Below, one piece after another: positions 1 through 7,683 of a stretch of 64,000 bases of DNA. The first letter of the stretch is position 1. The number at the start of each line of letters is the position of its first letter. The position numbers were made by a program, and so were the translations under genes. The DNA is from Blastomussa wellsi. Its lineage: Eukaryota > Cnidaria > Anthozoa > Scleractinia > Plerogyridae. Location of the stretch: assembly GCA_947652115.1 (NCBI GenBank), contig OX393565.1:8597970-8661969 (forward strand), read 5' to 3'. Below the pieces are notes generated by a model, which was given only the letters and a program-made list of their open reading frames with translations, was not told the origin of the DNA and made no database searches.

Positions 1-2
1 AA

Positions 3-236
3 TACAACGACGAAAGGACGTGCCTGACCTGTCAAGAGATAAGAGTCACCACACCACCAGGAAAAACGGTAAATTTGTGCAACGAGTGCAACGAGGCAAG
101 ACGAAATTGGAAGAAAGAAATCAAAGACTTGGATGAAGAAGCAATCTACTGGCAAACCTGTTACGAGAACTTATTAAAGCAACACTTCGAAAATGACGGA
201 AGGAGTAATAATGGTGCCTGCCAACGAGATGGATAA
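3..236 (+). CDS. C-terminal fragment of a CxxC zinc-ribbon protein (virus-like block)
   Basis: An open frame enters from the left window edge and stops at 234-236, giving 77 residues with no start in view. It shows two CxxC pairs, CLTC near residue 7 and CNEC near residue 26, separated by a short basic loop. This is the spacing of a small zinc ribbon or treble-clef finger. The remainder is charged and probably helical. Its end overlaps the start of the next ORF by 44 bases in another frame, which is virus-like packing and unusual for the host genes here. The function is unknown. It could be a late or DNA-binding protein of the integrated element. The coding call rests on the open frame and paired cysteines only. 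Confidence 0.45.
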   Translation, partial: YNDERTCLTCQEIRVTTPPGKTVNLCNECNEARRNWKKEIKDLDEEAIYWQTCYENLLKQHFENDGRSNNGACQRDG

Positions 237-455
237 ACTGACAAATCATTACAAAGGCAAATTGACAGAGAGTGCTCTGTTAAAAAAAGCGGCTCGCATG
301 TCTGCAGAAAAACAACTCATCTCTCAATCCAAACGCATTCCTCCAGGTATCGCCGTCAAAAAAATTAAACCAATGGCAAGAGAAATAGGACGGTTAACCA
401 AAAAAATCAGACAAGGTCCTTTGCGGGCGGGACCCGCATCAGCCACAGGGGAAGA

Positions 456-488
<33 letters not shown>

Positions 489-657
489 CTTGTTATACAC
501 CCCTTTAGAAAACCTACTGAAACAAGTCATCAAAAGCACAAAGAAAACACCTGCTGTACAAGGAACCAAAAATGGAACCAAAAATGGAACCTTCCACTCC
601 CGTGCCTGCAATAACGAAAAAAGCAAAAGAATTGAAAAAAAGATTCGAAGAGATTAA
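193..657 (+). CDS. Basic protein with an 11-residue Asp tract (virus-like block)
   Basis: Intact 154-residue ORF. The N-terminal half is Lys/Arg-rich and the centre holds an uninterrupted run of 11 Asp encoded by GAC triplets (about 457-489). The C-terminal third is again very basic. A duplicated KNGTKNGT-type motif sits near residue 125. The ATG at 193 lies inside the preceding ORF; a second in-frame ATG at 211 could be the real start. The ORF overlaps the next one by 86 bases in the +1 frame. Alternating strongly basic and acidic blocks are typical of DNA-condensing virion core proteins or histone-binding acidic tails, but no family is recognised. The Asp tract is a trinucleotide repeat that could also have grown by slippage. 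Confidence 0.5.
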
Positions 658-871
658 AGAAAAACTAAGTACAAAGGCAGCTACCGCATACGACGACGAG
701 GATGATGACGAAGATGACGAGGAGGATGAAGAGCCGCCAAAAAGAAGAAGAAAAAGAAAAACGGAAGCAGAAAAGTTAAAACCTGGACCTGGTTGGCAAG
801 ATTGGGCCAAAGGAAAAAAACTACGCAGACCCTTACACTACGACGATGACGACGATGACGACGAGGACTAA
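572..871 (+). CDS. Acidic/basic nuclear-type protein with KRRRKRK cluster (virus-like block)
   Basis: A 99-residue ORF that starts inside the previous ORF and ends inside the next. It has a helical Lys/Glu N-terminus (residues about 15-35), an Asp/Glu stretch (about 40-53), then PPKRRRKRK, which fits a classical nuclear localisation signal. A GPGWQDWAKGKK segment follows, and it ends in a second Asp run. Acidic tract, NLS and acidic tail together resemble small core or minor capsid proteins of nuclear DNA viruses. This is inference from composition; no homologue is named. The terminal GAC/GAT repeat is the same DNA that carries the start codon of the PLA2-like ORF in another frame. Confidence 0.5.
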   Translation: MEPKMEPSTPVPAITKKAKELKKRFEEIKEKLSTKAATAYDDEDDDEDDEEDEEPPKRRRKRKTEAEKLKPGPGWQDWAKGKKLRRPLHYDDDDDDDED

Positions 872-1193
872 CGCAAAGAAAAAAAGAGGAGGATTTGACA
901 TTCAAAGTTTATTAGGCAAGATCGGAATAGAATTTCACTGGCCTGGTTATCAGTTCATGGGACCCGGTACTCATTTAGCCAAGAGATTGAAACAAGGAGA
1001 CAAGGGAATCAATCGACTGGACAGAATTGCCAAACAACACGACATCGATTACAATCATGCAAAGACTTTAAAAGACAAATGGAAAGCAGACAAAAATATG
1101 ATAAAAGCAATCAATAAGTTACCCGGACGCAAGACCATAACAGAAAGGATTGTCAAAAAAATCATACAAGTCAAGTTGAAACTTCATCTTTAA
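846..1193 (+). CDS. Parvovirus-type phospholipase A2 domain protein (virus-like block)
   Basis: A 115-residue ORF. After a short basic stretch (KKKRGG) there is a Ca-loop YxFMGPG motif near residue 36, then a GDKGINRLDRIAKQHD helix carrying the catalytic His-Asp pair near residue 65, then a Tyr three residues on. This YxGPG...HDxxY order is the signature of the viral PLA2 domain found in parvovirus VP1 unique regions, where it breaches endosomal membranes. Related domains are, as I recall, also reported in some Maverick/adintovirus-like elements. Here it is a small stand-alone protein with no capsid domain. Both catalytic motifs look intact. The ATG at 846 lies in the Asp-coding repeat of the preceding ORF, so the true start is uncertain; a fusion through frameshifting is possible but not shown. 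Confidence 0.7.
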   Translation: MTTMTTRTNAKKKRGGFDIQSLLGKIGIEFHWPGYQFMGPGTHLAKRLKQGDKGINRLDRIAKQHDIDYNHAKTLKDKWKADKNMIKAINKLPGRKTITERIVKKIIQVKLKLHL

Positions 1194-1466
1194 TCTTCAC
1201 TTTGTTGTAACTTTGTAACTACTACTACTATTGCGTGTCTTGTCTTCGCATCCATTCGTACCAAGTTATGCGAGCATAAAATAATGTAGTAGGTAAAATA
1301 GGAAAACCAACAATGAAATTGATATAACGAAATCGATCATAGTATTGAATTTCAAATACAACATTGAAAGACTGCAATCTTCCAAACAACACAGTGTTCA
1401 TAAAATGACCTACAACGAAAAAAAAAAAACTAAATTCTCACATCGCCTCTCACAATCTAACTGGTC
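1194..1466. other. Stretch without a supported gene after the PLA2 ORF
   Basis: AT-rich spacer between the plus-strand PLA2-like ORF and the minus-strand exon-like cassettes, with a short ACT trinucleotide run at about 1219-1230. The two transcription units converge here, so both 3' ends probably lie in this interval. No clear poly(A) signal pair was pinned down. Confidence 0.4.
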
Positions 1467-1609
1467 TCATACGCCAAATATGTCGCAGAGAACGAAAAAA
1501 AGACCATCGAAAGGAAAAAACATTCCATCCATTCCATCCATCCATGTAAATTGAAAATCAATGTAATCGAGCGAAAATCTCCTATCGCAAACCATTTGCA
1601 CAAAATCAC
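1467..1609 (-). CDS. Exon-like cassette U3 behind a repeated splice acceptor
   Basis: On the minus strand a pyrimidine run ending TTTTTTTTAG precedes 1609, and the frame then opens as DFVQMVCDRRF and stays open to the stop at 1467. The opening closely parallels the cassette beginning at 1820 (GFVRHICFNRF), and both follow an acceptor of the form (T-rich)AG|GTG(A/G)TTTTGTGC. I read it as one of several tandem 3' exons of the spliced gene starting at 2782, or the remains of an exon duplication. The product is unknown. Confidence 0.3.
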
Positions 1610-1629
1610 CTAAAAAAAAGACACTTTGA

Positions 1630-1820
1630 TCAAAGAGTGCGTTCATACACCCACACGTCATCTTCGGGAACGAAACGAACACGCAAATCATACATTTCAA
1701 TCACATATTCATGTCGTGTTTCATCAGTCAACCACGGTATAAACTCTCTATGCCAAACAAAGTCAATCACAATAGACGCAGTACGAAATCTATTAAAACA
1801 TATGTGACGCACAAAACCAC
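1630..1820 (-). CDS. Exon-like cassette U2 behind a repeated splice acceptor
   Basis: The minus-strand acceptor ends TTTTCCTAG just before 1820. The frame then opens with GFVRHICFNRF and runs to the stop at 1630, about 62 residues, including a TDETRHEYVIEMYDL segment. The first part resembles U3 (1609) and also GFIRTVCF near the end of the exon at 2026-2358. The second part resembles ATDELYIEEILRRF in that same exon, in the opposite order. Tandem duplication of a small domain would explain this. No family is recognised. Confidence 0.35.
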
Positions 1821-1876
1821 CTAGGAAAACGAGAGACAAGGTCTGGTTACAATCTCCGATATTGAAAATAAAACGA

Positions 1877-2001
1877 TTAAAAAAAAATAACAGAATCACA
1901 CTCGTAAAAGTCAAAATCAAAACAACCCGAATAATTACATTCAAAAACAAAATCAGTGCAATATCTCTCTGGCATTAACAATTCTTCAGCTATAAAATTA
2001 C
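1877..2001 (-). CDS. Exon-like cassette U1 behind a repeated splice acceptor
   Basis: A minus-strand acceptor GTTTTTTAG precedes 2001. The frame opens NFIAEELLMPERY and gives 40 residues before a stop at 1877-1879. It is the most divergent of the three cassettes but shares the acceptor shape, the length and the second-position Phe. It lies immediately downstream of the stop codon of the exon at 2026-2358. It could be an alternative terminal exon or plain AT-rich sequence that mimics one. Confidence 0.25.
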
Positions 2002-2025
2002 CTAAAAAACAACAAACGAAAATCA

Positions 2026-2782
2026 TCACCACACATGATCCGAACTATAATGATACCAACTCATGTTACTACAAAACAAAAACGCGGCACTCTCCAACAA
2101 ATAATAATTCAAATGAAAACACACGGTGCGAATAAACCCATACCGACGAATAAATCGCGGATGAAAAATAAAAGTGGAAAACCTACGTAAAATTTCCTCG
2201 ATGTATAGCTCGTCTGTAGCATCAAGTTCATGGTACGAGTACACCTCGCCTCTGATGACAACGCGGTGATGGCGATCAATCAAGTGTCTACTGTTGACAA
2301 TCTGTTCAGCTATCTCCAATAGTTTAAGCCAAACATCCTCGTCAAATGGATGAGGTATCTGCAAACAAAAACCAAAAAACAATCGATCCCACTATTCTTT
2401 GCGCTCGCCCACAATAACAACAACAAATACTCACCATGCTGTACGACACAGTTCCAGGTGCATGGAACGAACGATAAAGTCGTTCCCGACGATAAAGTTC
2501 GATGCGTCGCAGGGCCATCTCTGCATGTTGCTCAGGGTCTTCCGGCGATTCATCAGACGCACAAAGAATCGGTTTCCGACAATGCCCACAAGCCACGCGA
2601 GGACGAGCACTAAAATTCTCATAACATCTCTTATGAAGGAATTTACCGCAACAGTCCAACGCCTTGCAATTAGACAACGAACCGACATCGAGGGGCAACA
2701 AACAAATAAAACAAATGTCACTATACATCTCTTTCTCAGGGCCAAGTCCTGCCAATCGTCGACTCCTTCTAGACAACGCCAT
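2026..2782 (-). CDS. Spliced RING-finger-like protein (virus-like block)
   Basis: Two exons on the minus strand: 2782-2435 and 2358-2026, split by a 76-base intron (2434-2359) with GTGAGT donor, pyrimidine tract and TTTGCAG acceptor, phase 0 on both sides. Exon 1 encodes a basic N-terminus (SRRSRRLAG) and a Cys/His cluster: CFIC, then CC with HxxxC, then CGHC. The spacing fits a RING or RING-like E3 ubiquitin ligase fold. Exon 2 encodes an acidic helical domain with a DATDELYIEEI segment. An upstream ATG at 2791 is in frame, but the TATA box at 2809-2816 puts the cap site near 2785, so I prefer 2782. RING proteins in DNA viruses often redirect host ubiquitination; that role is inference. Without splicing, exon 1 reads on a short way and stops. 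Confidence 0.5.
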
Positions 2783-2800
2783 CGCAAACAAACAAAGTCA

Positions 2801-2950
2801 GGTCTCCACTTATATAGACCAGGAGCTGGTTCCTGATTGGTCAATTAAAAGGGGGGATACCCCCACCCCCACCATCAGTCACCCTCCACGTGACAAAATA
2901 CGTCATCGCAATAACTATATAAAGAACGCAAGCAGAGTGGATACATCAAC
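2801..2950. promoter_or_regulatory. Compact bidirectional promoter
   Basis: Between two diverging ORFs (minus start 2782, plus start 2972) lie a minus-strand TATA box at 2809-2816 (TATATAAG) and a plus-strand TATA box at 2916-2923 (TATATAAA). Between them are an inverted CCAAT box (GATTGG, 2835-2840), a C-rich GC-box-like stretch (about 2858-2872), an E-box CACGTG at 2887-2892 and a CRE-like TACGTCA at 2899-2905. Everything needed for divergent transcription sits within about 115 bp. Confidence 0.6.
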
Positions 2951-2971
2951 TCAAAGCGAGCAGAGAGAAAC

Positions 2972-3358
2972 ATGTCAGACGAGTGGGCAAAAGCAACAAC
3001 ATCAGGAGAAGACTGGGTGGAAGACATAGATAAAGAAAACATATATAAAGAAAAAGGAACGCTGGTGTTAGCGCCCGCATGGGAAGAAGACGATGCAGAG
3101 TCAACGGCAAGCGATGCCAATTCGCTGATCACCAACGCAGATTCCATGACAGACGTAAGCGAATACACAGATTACGAGGAGAGCGCATGCAACAAAATAT
3201 GCAGTAAAAATGCTGTCTTGTTGATGCAGGGAGTAGAAAAAGTCAAATCTCAGTTGAGACTGAGGAAGAAGACAGATGCCTTGACCGAAGAGTTGAAACA
3301 AACACCGGATCAAGGCGAGATTGGAGATGAGCAAAGATACAAGAAATGCAGGAGCTGA
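2972..3358 (+). CDS. Acidic protein, first gene of a plus-strand overlapping trio (virus-like block)
   Basis: A 128-residue ORF starting about 49 bases after the plus-strand TATA box, so the ATG at 2972 is well placed behind a short leader. It is Glu/Asp/Ser-rich in the first 60 residues (WEEDDAEST region), then has a CNKICSK cysteine pair and a Lys-rich helical C-terminus. The composition suggests an early regulatory protein, but there is no recognised domain. It overlaps the next ORF by 13 bases in a different frame. Confidence 0.5.
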   Translation: MSDEWAKATTSGEDWVEDIDKENIYKEKGTLVLAPAWEEDDAESTASDANSLITNADSMTDVSEYTDYEESACNKICSKNAVLLMQGVEKVKSQLRLRKKTDALTEELKQTPDQGEIGDEQRYKKCRS

Positions 3359-3555
3359 TACAAAAAGTAAAGAACGTTTACGACAAACAAAAACAAGAAG
3401 AGAAAAAACTGGAGGCCTGGGTCAAAACCGTATTGACTGATTCAGACGACGAAGAAGAAGAGCAGCTGGAGGCAAACGAAACGGTTCCAGAATCGGAAGA
3501 CGAAATGGAGGAGACAGACAACAAAAAACAGAAGACAACGCAGGTGAAAAAATGA
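3346..3555 (+). CDS. Coiled-coil acidic protein, second of trio (virus-like block)
   Basis: A 69-residue ORF. The first 30 residues are a Lys/Glu/Gln helix likely to form a coiled coil. The centre is DSDDEEEEQ and the tail is Glu-rich, ending in lysines. It starts inside the last codons of the preceding ORF. Its stop overlaps the next start as ATGA at 3552-3555, immediately after six A residues. That geometry allows termination-reinitiation or a -1 slip. The function is unknown. Confidence 0.4.
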   Translation: MQELIQKVKNVYDKQKQEEKKLEAWVKTVLTDSDDEEEEQLEANETVPESEDEMEETDNKKQKTTQVKK

Positions 3556-3935
3556 GGGCAGAGGCTGCAAACACAGTGGACAATGACGAAAACGATCCAG
3601 TCAAAATGATCATCAGATTAAACACCAAATTCGTGATGGATCAAGAGTTCGTAATAATCACAAGGGAATTGTTGATGTACAGGGAAACCGTGTCAAAGTT
3701 CGTCATCCAAAAGTGCATGGAAGATCCCAGCATCGGCAACATCCCGATGAATTTGCACAACTTCGGCCAAGCGTTCCGAGCAGGATGGAGAGCATGGAAA
3801 ACGCAAGTGAAAAATCATCCCGCACTCGCTTGTGAGAAATTCTGGGAAAAGATGGTAAAAAAATGTACCATTCAAATTCATCAAGAAGAACAAGTCTTGA
3901 CATTGCGTGACATTGAACTCGTTACTCGTTATTGA
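3552..3935 (+). CDS. Helical basic protein, third of trio (virus-like block)
   Basis: A 127-residue ORF. Predicted mostly helical, with an aromatic/basic core (FRAGWRAWKTQVK near residue 80; FWEKMVKKC near residue 100). No family is recognised. Its last codons lie inside a set of short direct repeats (ATTGAACTCGTTA type), so the C-terminus may have been altered by repeat growth. It closes the plus-strand transcription unit; a non-coding repeat region follows. Confidence 0.45.
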   Translation: MRAEAANTVDNDENDPVKMIIRLNTKFVMDQEFVIITRELLMYRETVSKFVIQKCMEDPSIGNIPMNLHNFGQAFRAGWRAWKTQVKNHPALACEKFWEKMVKKCTIQIHQEEQVLTLRDIELVTRY

Positions 3936-4018
3936 ACTCGTTATTGAACTCGTTACCAGGTTTTTTTGCGTGACATGTATTTGTGTGACCATTGAACTCG
4001 TTACAACTTGCGTGACAT
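3905..4018. repeat. Short interleaved direct repeats at the right edge of the virus-like block
   Basis: ATTGAACTCGTTA occurs at 3912-3924, 3931-3943 and 3991-4003, with a near copy at 3944-3955. It is interleaved with GCGTGACAT at 3905, 3968 and 4010 and with GTGTGACCATT. The repeats begin within the last ORF and end where the block ends. They could be terminal or origin-like repeats of the element, or slippage products. Confidence 0.55.
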
Positions 4019-4049
4019 GTATTGTGTGACCATTAAAATTTGAATACTG

Positions 4050-4170
4050 TCTCCTGATTGGTTCATTGGCTTGTCACGTTTTTGCTGACGCAATTCGCGG
4101 TTTAAAAAGTCACGTGTTTGAAATACGGCCTCCTGATTGGTCCATTCAAAAAGTACTCGATTCTGATTGG
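4050..4170. promoter_or_regulatory. CCAAT/E-box cluster
   Basis: Three CTGATTGG motifs (inverted CCAAT boxes) lie at about 4053, 4132 and 4159, with a CACGTG E-box near 4111. The same CCTGATTGGT word occurs in the bidirectional promoter at 2832. It is probably a control region of the virus-like block or its flank; no start codon with a convincing ORF follows closely. Confidence 0.35.
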
Positions 4171-4199
4171 TTGTGCCCCAAAGCGCAGGCACTTACTAC

Positions 4200-6392
4200 T
4201 CAGGTGTAAAAAGTGACTGCAGTCGATCGCGATTTGGCGAAAAACTGTGATGGTTCGTTCCAAACTGAAAAAGGCAACAGTCAATTAGACTGTAAAAATT
4301 GACGGTTCTACAATTCTGGTTGTTATAATCAGAGACTTTAAAAACTAAGGCTTATACAATTCTGGTTACAATCATAGAAATCCTAATTTTAGAATTATCG
4401 AGAAGTAATGCACATGCACCCCTTCACAGTTAATCCTGTTTCCTTGATTGATTTCTATTGAAACCGGTGGGTTATGTAATGTTGGGAAAATTGTCCCGAT
4501 TTTTTCCTGTTCCTGTTACTCTGGGAATCCCGAAGTGCTGAATAAAACCGCCAGCCGCCAGCGAGGTTTTCGTCGATTTTCGGCAGGACTGCGTTCGAAA
4601 GAAAGGCATCAAACAGTTATTGTCGAAGAAGTCTCGCCGTATTTAAAGAGGACGGCTTTGGATACCGTCATAATGGCAATAAAAAGTATCGGCTTAGCAA
4701 ATTATATTGATTATATGTGTAGAGAGTACTGGAAGCAGTTTTCAGCCTCATAAAGTACTGCAAACAACCATTCGAAGTGATAAGACACTAAACTGAATCC
4801 ATTGGGTTTCCATTACAAAGGCCTCTATATTCGCGTTTCCTCCATTAAGTTTAAATCGGTCTGTTTCTATTTTAGAAGATTTTCTAATCGCCAGGAAACT
4901 TCAAACAGAGTACTCTACGGCACATTTTCTTGATAGCCTTTCTGAATTCTGGAAGACGTATGCAGTACAACAATGGATTTAAGGAAGAGTTTGAAAGCAT
5001 CAGTGTTGCCGAGAACTCGAACACTAAGACATTGACTCTGTTTGGAGCGCTCGAGACGTTGTTTATGGTCGTGGTGACAGAAAAAGGGAGATAGCAGAGC
5101 AGAAATACGAAAAACACATACAGTGTGTTAATAGCAGATCTCCGCAGTCTTTTCATACGACAGTTTTCAAATTGAAACATCTGTGCACTCATTTGGCCAT
5201 AAATTTGGACTTTGTGCCTTTTGACAACCAGATATACTTTTATATAAATAGCAAATGTAACCACAAGGGATATTGATACAACTACTGCCGCGAACATGGA
5301 GTAAACATGGAAACCTTCTAGCCAAACAAGGCTTAGTGTCGCGTTTAACACCCACACTGATATCTGAACGATGTTGGTTTGTTTTCCGGTAACAAGTTCT
5401 TGATAGCGCAGATGCAAACGAATCGCCAGATATCTATCCAAGCCAATAAGGGTTATATACAGGAGTGAAATACCAGCTAGAAACGACGTGGCTACACTGT
5501 AAGCAGCCAAAACACTGCAGTGCGGTACAGAGTTGGAGTAGACGCAAAATAACACAAAAATATACAATGGATGAACCACGAGACCTACTCCAAGATCGGT
5601 CAATGCCAATCCGGGCCCATAAGAAGATAGTTCCTCTTTGAGTGTAAAGACGACACAAACGCAAAGCTGAGAATAATCAAAAGGTTTCCCACAGTCGCGG
5701 TCAACATTAGGAAAATGTTTGCTATCATGTTCACAGCTAACAAGACGTTTTGTTCACCGGCAACTAAGAGTATAGGAGTCTCGATGAAGCATTTGCCTCG
5801 AGTGGTGTTCAATGGCGAGCTCATTTTGCCAGTTAACGTTAAGAAGTATATTTTCTGTAACTAGCTTTTCGTTGCGTTATCGAGTGCAGAAAATGAAAGC
5901 GTTAGGCTGTGAAATTCACTTAACTATTTCCATTTGTGATTATACAGAGACGGAAATTTCTATTAACCTACACCTGTGCCTTATATGTTCCAGCACTCAA
6001 GATTTTCCTATTTTTTGAAATGATTGGTCAAGGTACTTGTATCCTGTATCTACACAAAAAAGAACATTCATATTACCTCAAGAACATGCCGGATACTTAT
6101 AAAGACAATTAAGCCTTTTTCGCACTTCTATTATTAATTCCACATTGGCCGGACAGGATAATTGAAAGGCAAGAAGTGATCATTATTGTTTGCGATATTC
6201 GAAGATACTTTGCAGTGAAAGCGATATACATGGACAATTGGTTCCTTTTGGCCCTCTCTCGTCAAATTGGTCAAACATGAATGCAGAGCTTAGCTTTTTT
6301 TGTCCTTTCGTTTATGTTGCATTTTTATGTATTTATTTCATTCACACAGAGCGTCAGCACTGATATTAGTTGTCCTGACTAAAGCTAGTCAA
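4200..6392. repeat. Segmental duplication, copy A (GPCR unit)
   Basis: Starts at AGGTGTAAAAAGTGACTGC and matches 12910-15042 along its whole length by eye, and 7688-9413 along its first 1.7 kb. It contains the broken GPCR copy on the minus strand plus about 650 bp 3' and 550 bp 5' flank. Relative to copy C it keeps about 40 bp near 6270-6315 that C lacks. Confidence 0.85.
4884..5824 (-). pseudogene. Class A GPCR, copy A, broken by a 5-base insertion
   Basis: Minus-strand intronless seven-transmembrane receptor, near-identical to the intact copies at 8407-9342 and 13580-14515. TM1 carries VGNLL, TM3 ends in LDRYLAI (the DRY box), TM6 has LCYLPF (the CWxP position) and TM7 has NSSLNPLLY (NPxxY). 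At about 5613-5617 five extra bases create GGGCCC where the other copies read straight through. The frame therefore closes just before TM2 with GPDWH, and the rest is open only in another frame. It is either a recent pseudogene or an assembly artefact. No other lesions were seen. Confidence 0.8.
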
Positions 6393-7683
6393 ATGAGGAA
6401 GATTAATAGGTGGTAATATTAAGCTAAGATTAAAGCTAAACTTTTGAAGATTTGCAGCCCATAACAGAGCTCTTTGAATGAACACGAAAAAACTTCTAAT
6501 CAATTCAACCGATATATGATGCTGACCCAACTAACTCGTTGATCAGAAAGACGAACTGTGATCATTTAATCAGCACTGGAGCTAAAAGGTAACTTTGAGA
6601 TGTACAACAAAAAATCGATTTACCTCCCTAGATTATTTTGAAAGTATAATATTCCAATTGCAATTTAAGACCCGGGGACGCTTGGTTGAGTTATGGAAGG
6701 CGCGCTTTGCCTGAAGAAATAACGCTTAGTTTGGCAAATTTAATTTCAGTCCAAGCCAAGATTTCGGCTTGCCTTCCAGAAATGAAATCTTCTTAAAAGG
6801 AGTTTTCGATTACACCATCAGCTCGATCGGGCTGAAATTGAAATATGAAATTTCAGCCTGAGCTGAAATTCGCCATCATGTACTATGGCTTATGCAGAAT
6901 ACAGCTGTATGTATTATTTGAATAGCTCTAACGATTACCATTTTAGACAAGTCTCTCTTGTTTGATCTTAAGGCAAATATAAATAACGTCTCAATCAGAA
7001 GAGAGCCTAGCTGTTGTGTTTAAGGACAGTGATTCTTACCCGCTCACCGATTATCGTTTTTATTCCGACGTCATGATTCTGTGCATCTGTGGCACTGTGA
7101 AATTGACAGCGTAAAATGGAAAACACCTCTTGCACATGAGTTCACTAAAGATTCGCTGAATGGAATACTTCCTCAAAAATAAACAAAAGCTGGGACAAAG
7201 CAATTATTCTCAAATCGGCCGAGTACAAAGAGGGCACGAAATAAATAAACAATGCAACTGAAGCGACGGTGCTACTGTGTTATACAAGGAGAGGGGGTTA
7301 CCCATGCAGGCGGGTCACCCCAGCACTCACACAATTCCTCCTTTTCCTTTCGTCGTGCAGCTAGGATTACCCGGGTAAACCCGGGCTATTTTACAATCTT
7401 TCCCGTAAAACCCTGCACACCAGAAATATTTATGGAATGTTATTGTGTTACAAAGAAAAAGCCAATCAGGTGTGAGAAAACTAAACCGCAAACAGCAACG
7501 GTCATTAGTTTGTGGTTTTGAGGTTTGTTCGCGTTTCCTGAACTTTGCTGCGATTGGTCACTACACAATAAACATTCCAGAAATTTTTTCTGGTGTTCAC
7601 GGTTTTACGGGAAAGACTGTAACCCTCTTGCTAGGGTAACCCTGGCACTAGGGTTACCCTACCTCCTTGTAAACAGGGCCTTA
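6389..7683. repeat. Duplicated spacer F1
   Basis: Matches 11523-12905 nearly base for base. F2 has about 65 extra bases near 11887-11945 and about 15 near 11745-11760. No convincing gene lies inside; short open frames here carry many replacement differences between copies. It contains a MITE at 7362-7673. Confidence 0.8.
7362..7673. mobile_element. MITE with long terminal inverted repeats
   Basis: Left arm TTACAATCTTTCCCGTAAAA (from about 7390) is mirrored at 7605-7622, and the inner arms (CACCAGAAAT..., TGGAATGTT.ATTGTGT) continue the inverted repeat for about 60 bp. Outer flanks carry GGGTTACC-type repeats on both sides. A second copy in the duplicated spacer at about 12575-12893 shows it was present before the duplication. 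Boundaries are approximate. Confidence 0.6.

Noticed and set aside
324..905. Poly-Ser and hydrophobic minus-strand frames opposite the Asp-repeat ORFs
   Set aside because: They are antisense readings of GAC/GAT repeats; low complexity explains them and no start or promoter supports them.
2399..2844. Plus- and other minus-strand frames over the RING-like gene
   Set aside because: They overlap the Cys/His exon in other frames and show no motif; the spliced frame explains the region.
4448..4753. 101-codon plus-strand ORF repeated at 7939-8244 and (shortened) 13113-13391
   Set aside because: Copies differ by many non-conservative replacements and one premature stop; it lies in the duplicated 3' flank of the GPCR and shows no domain.
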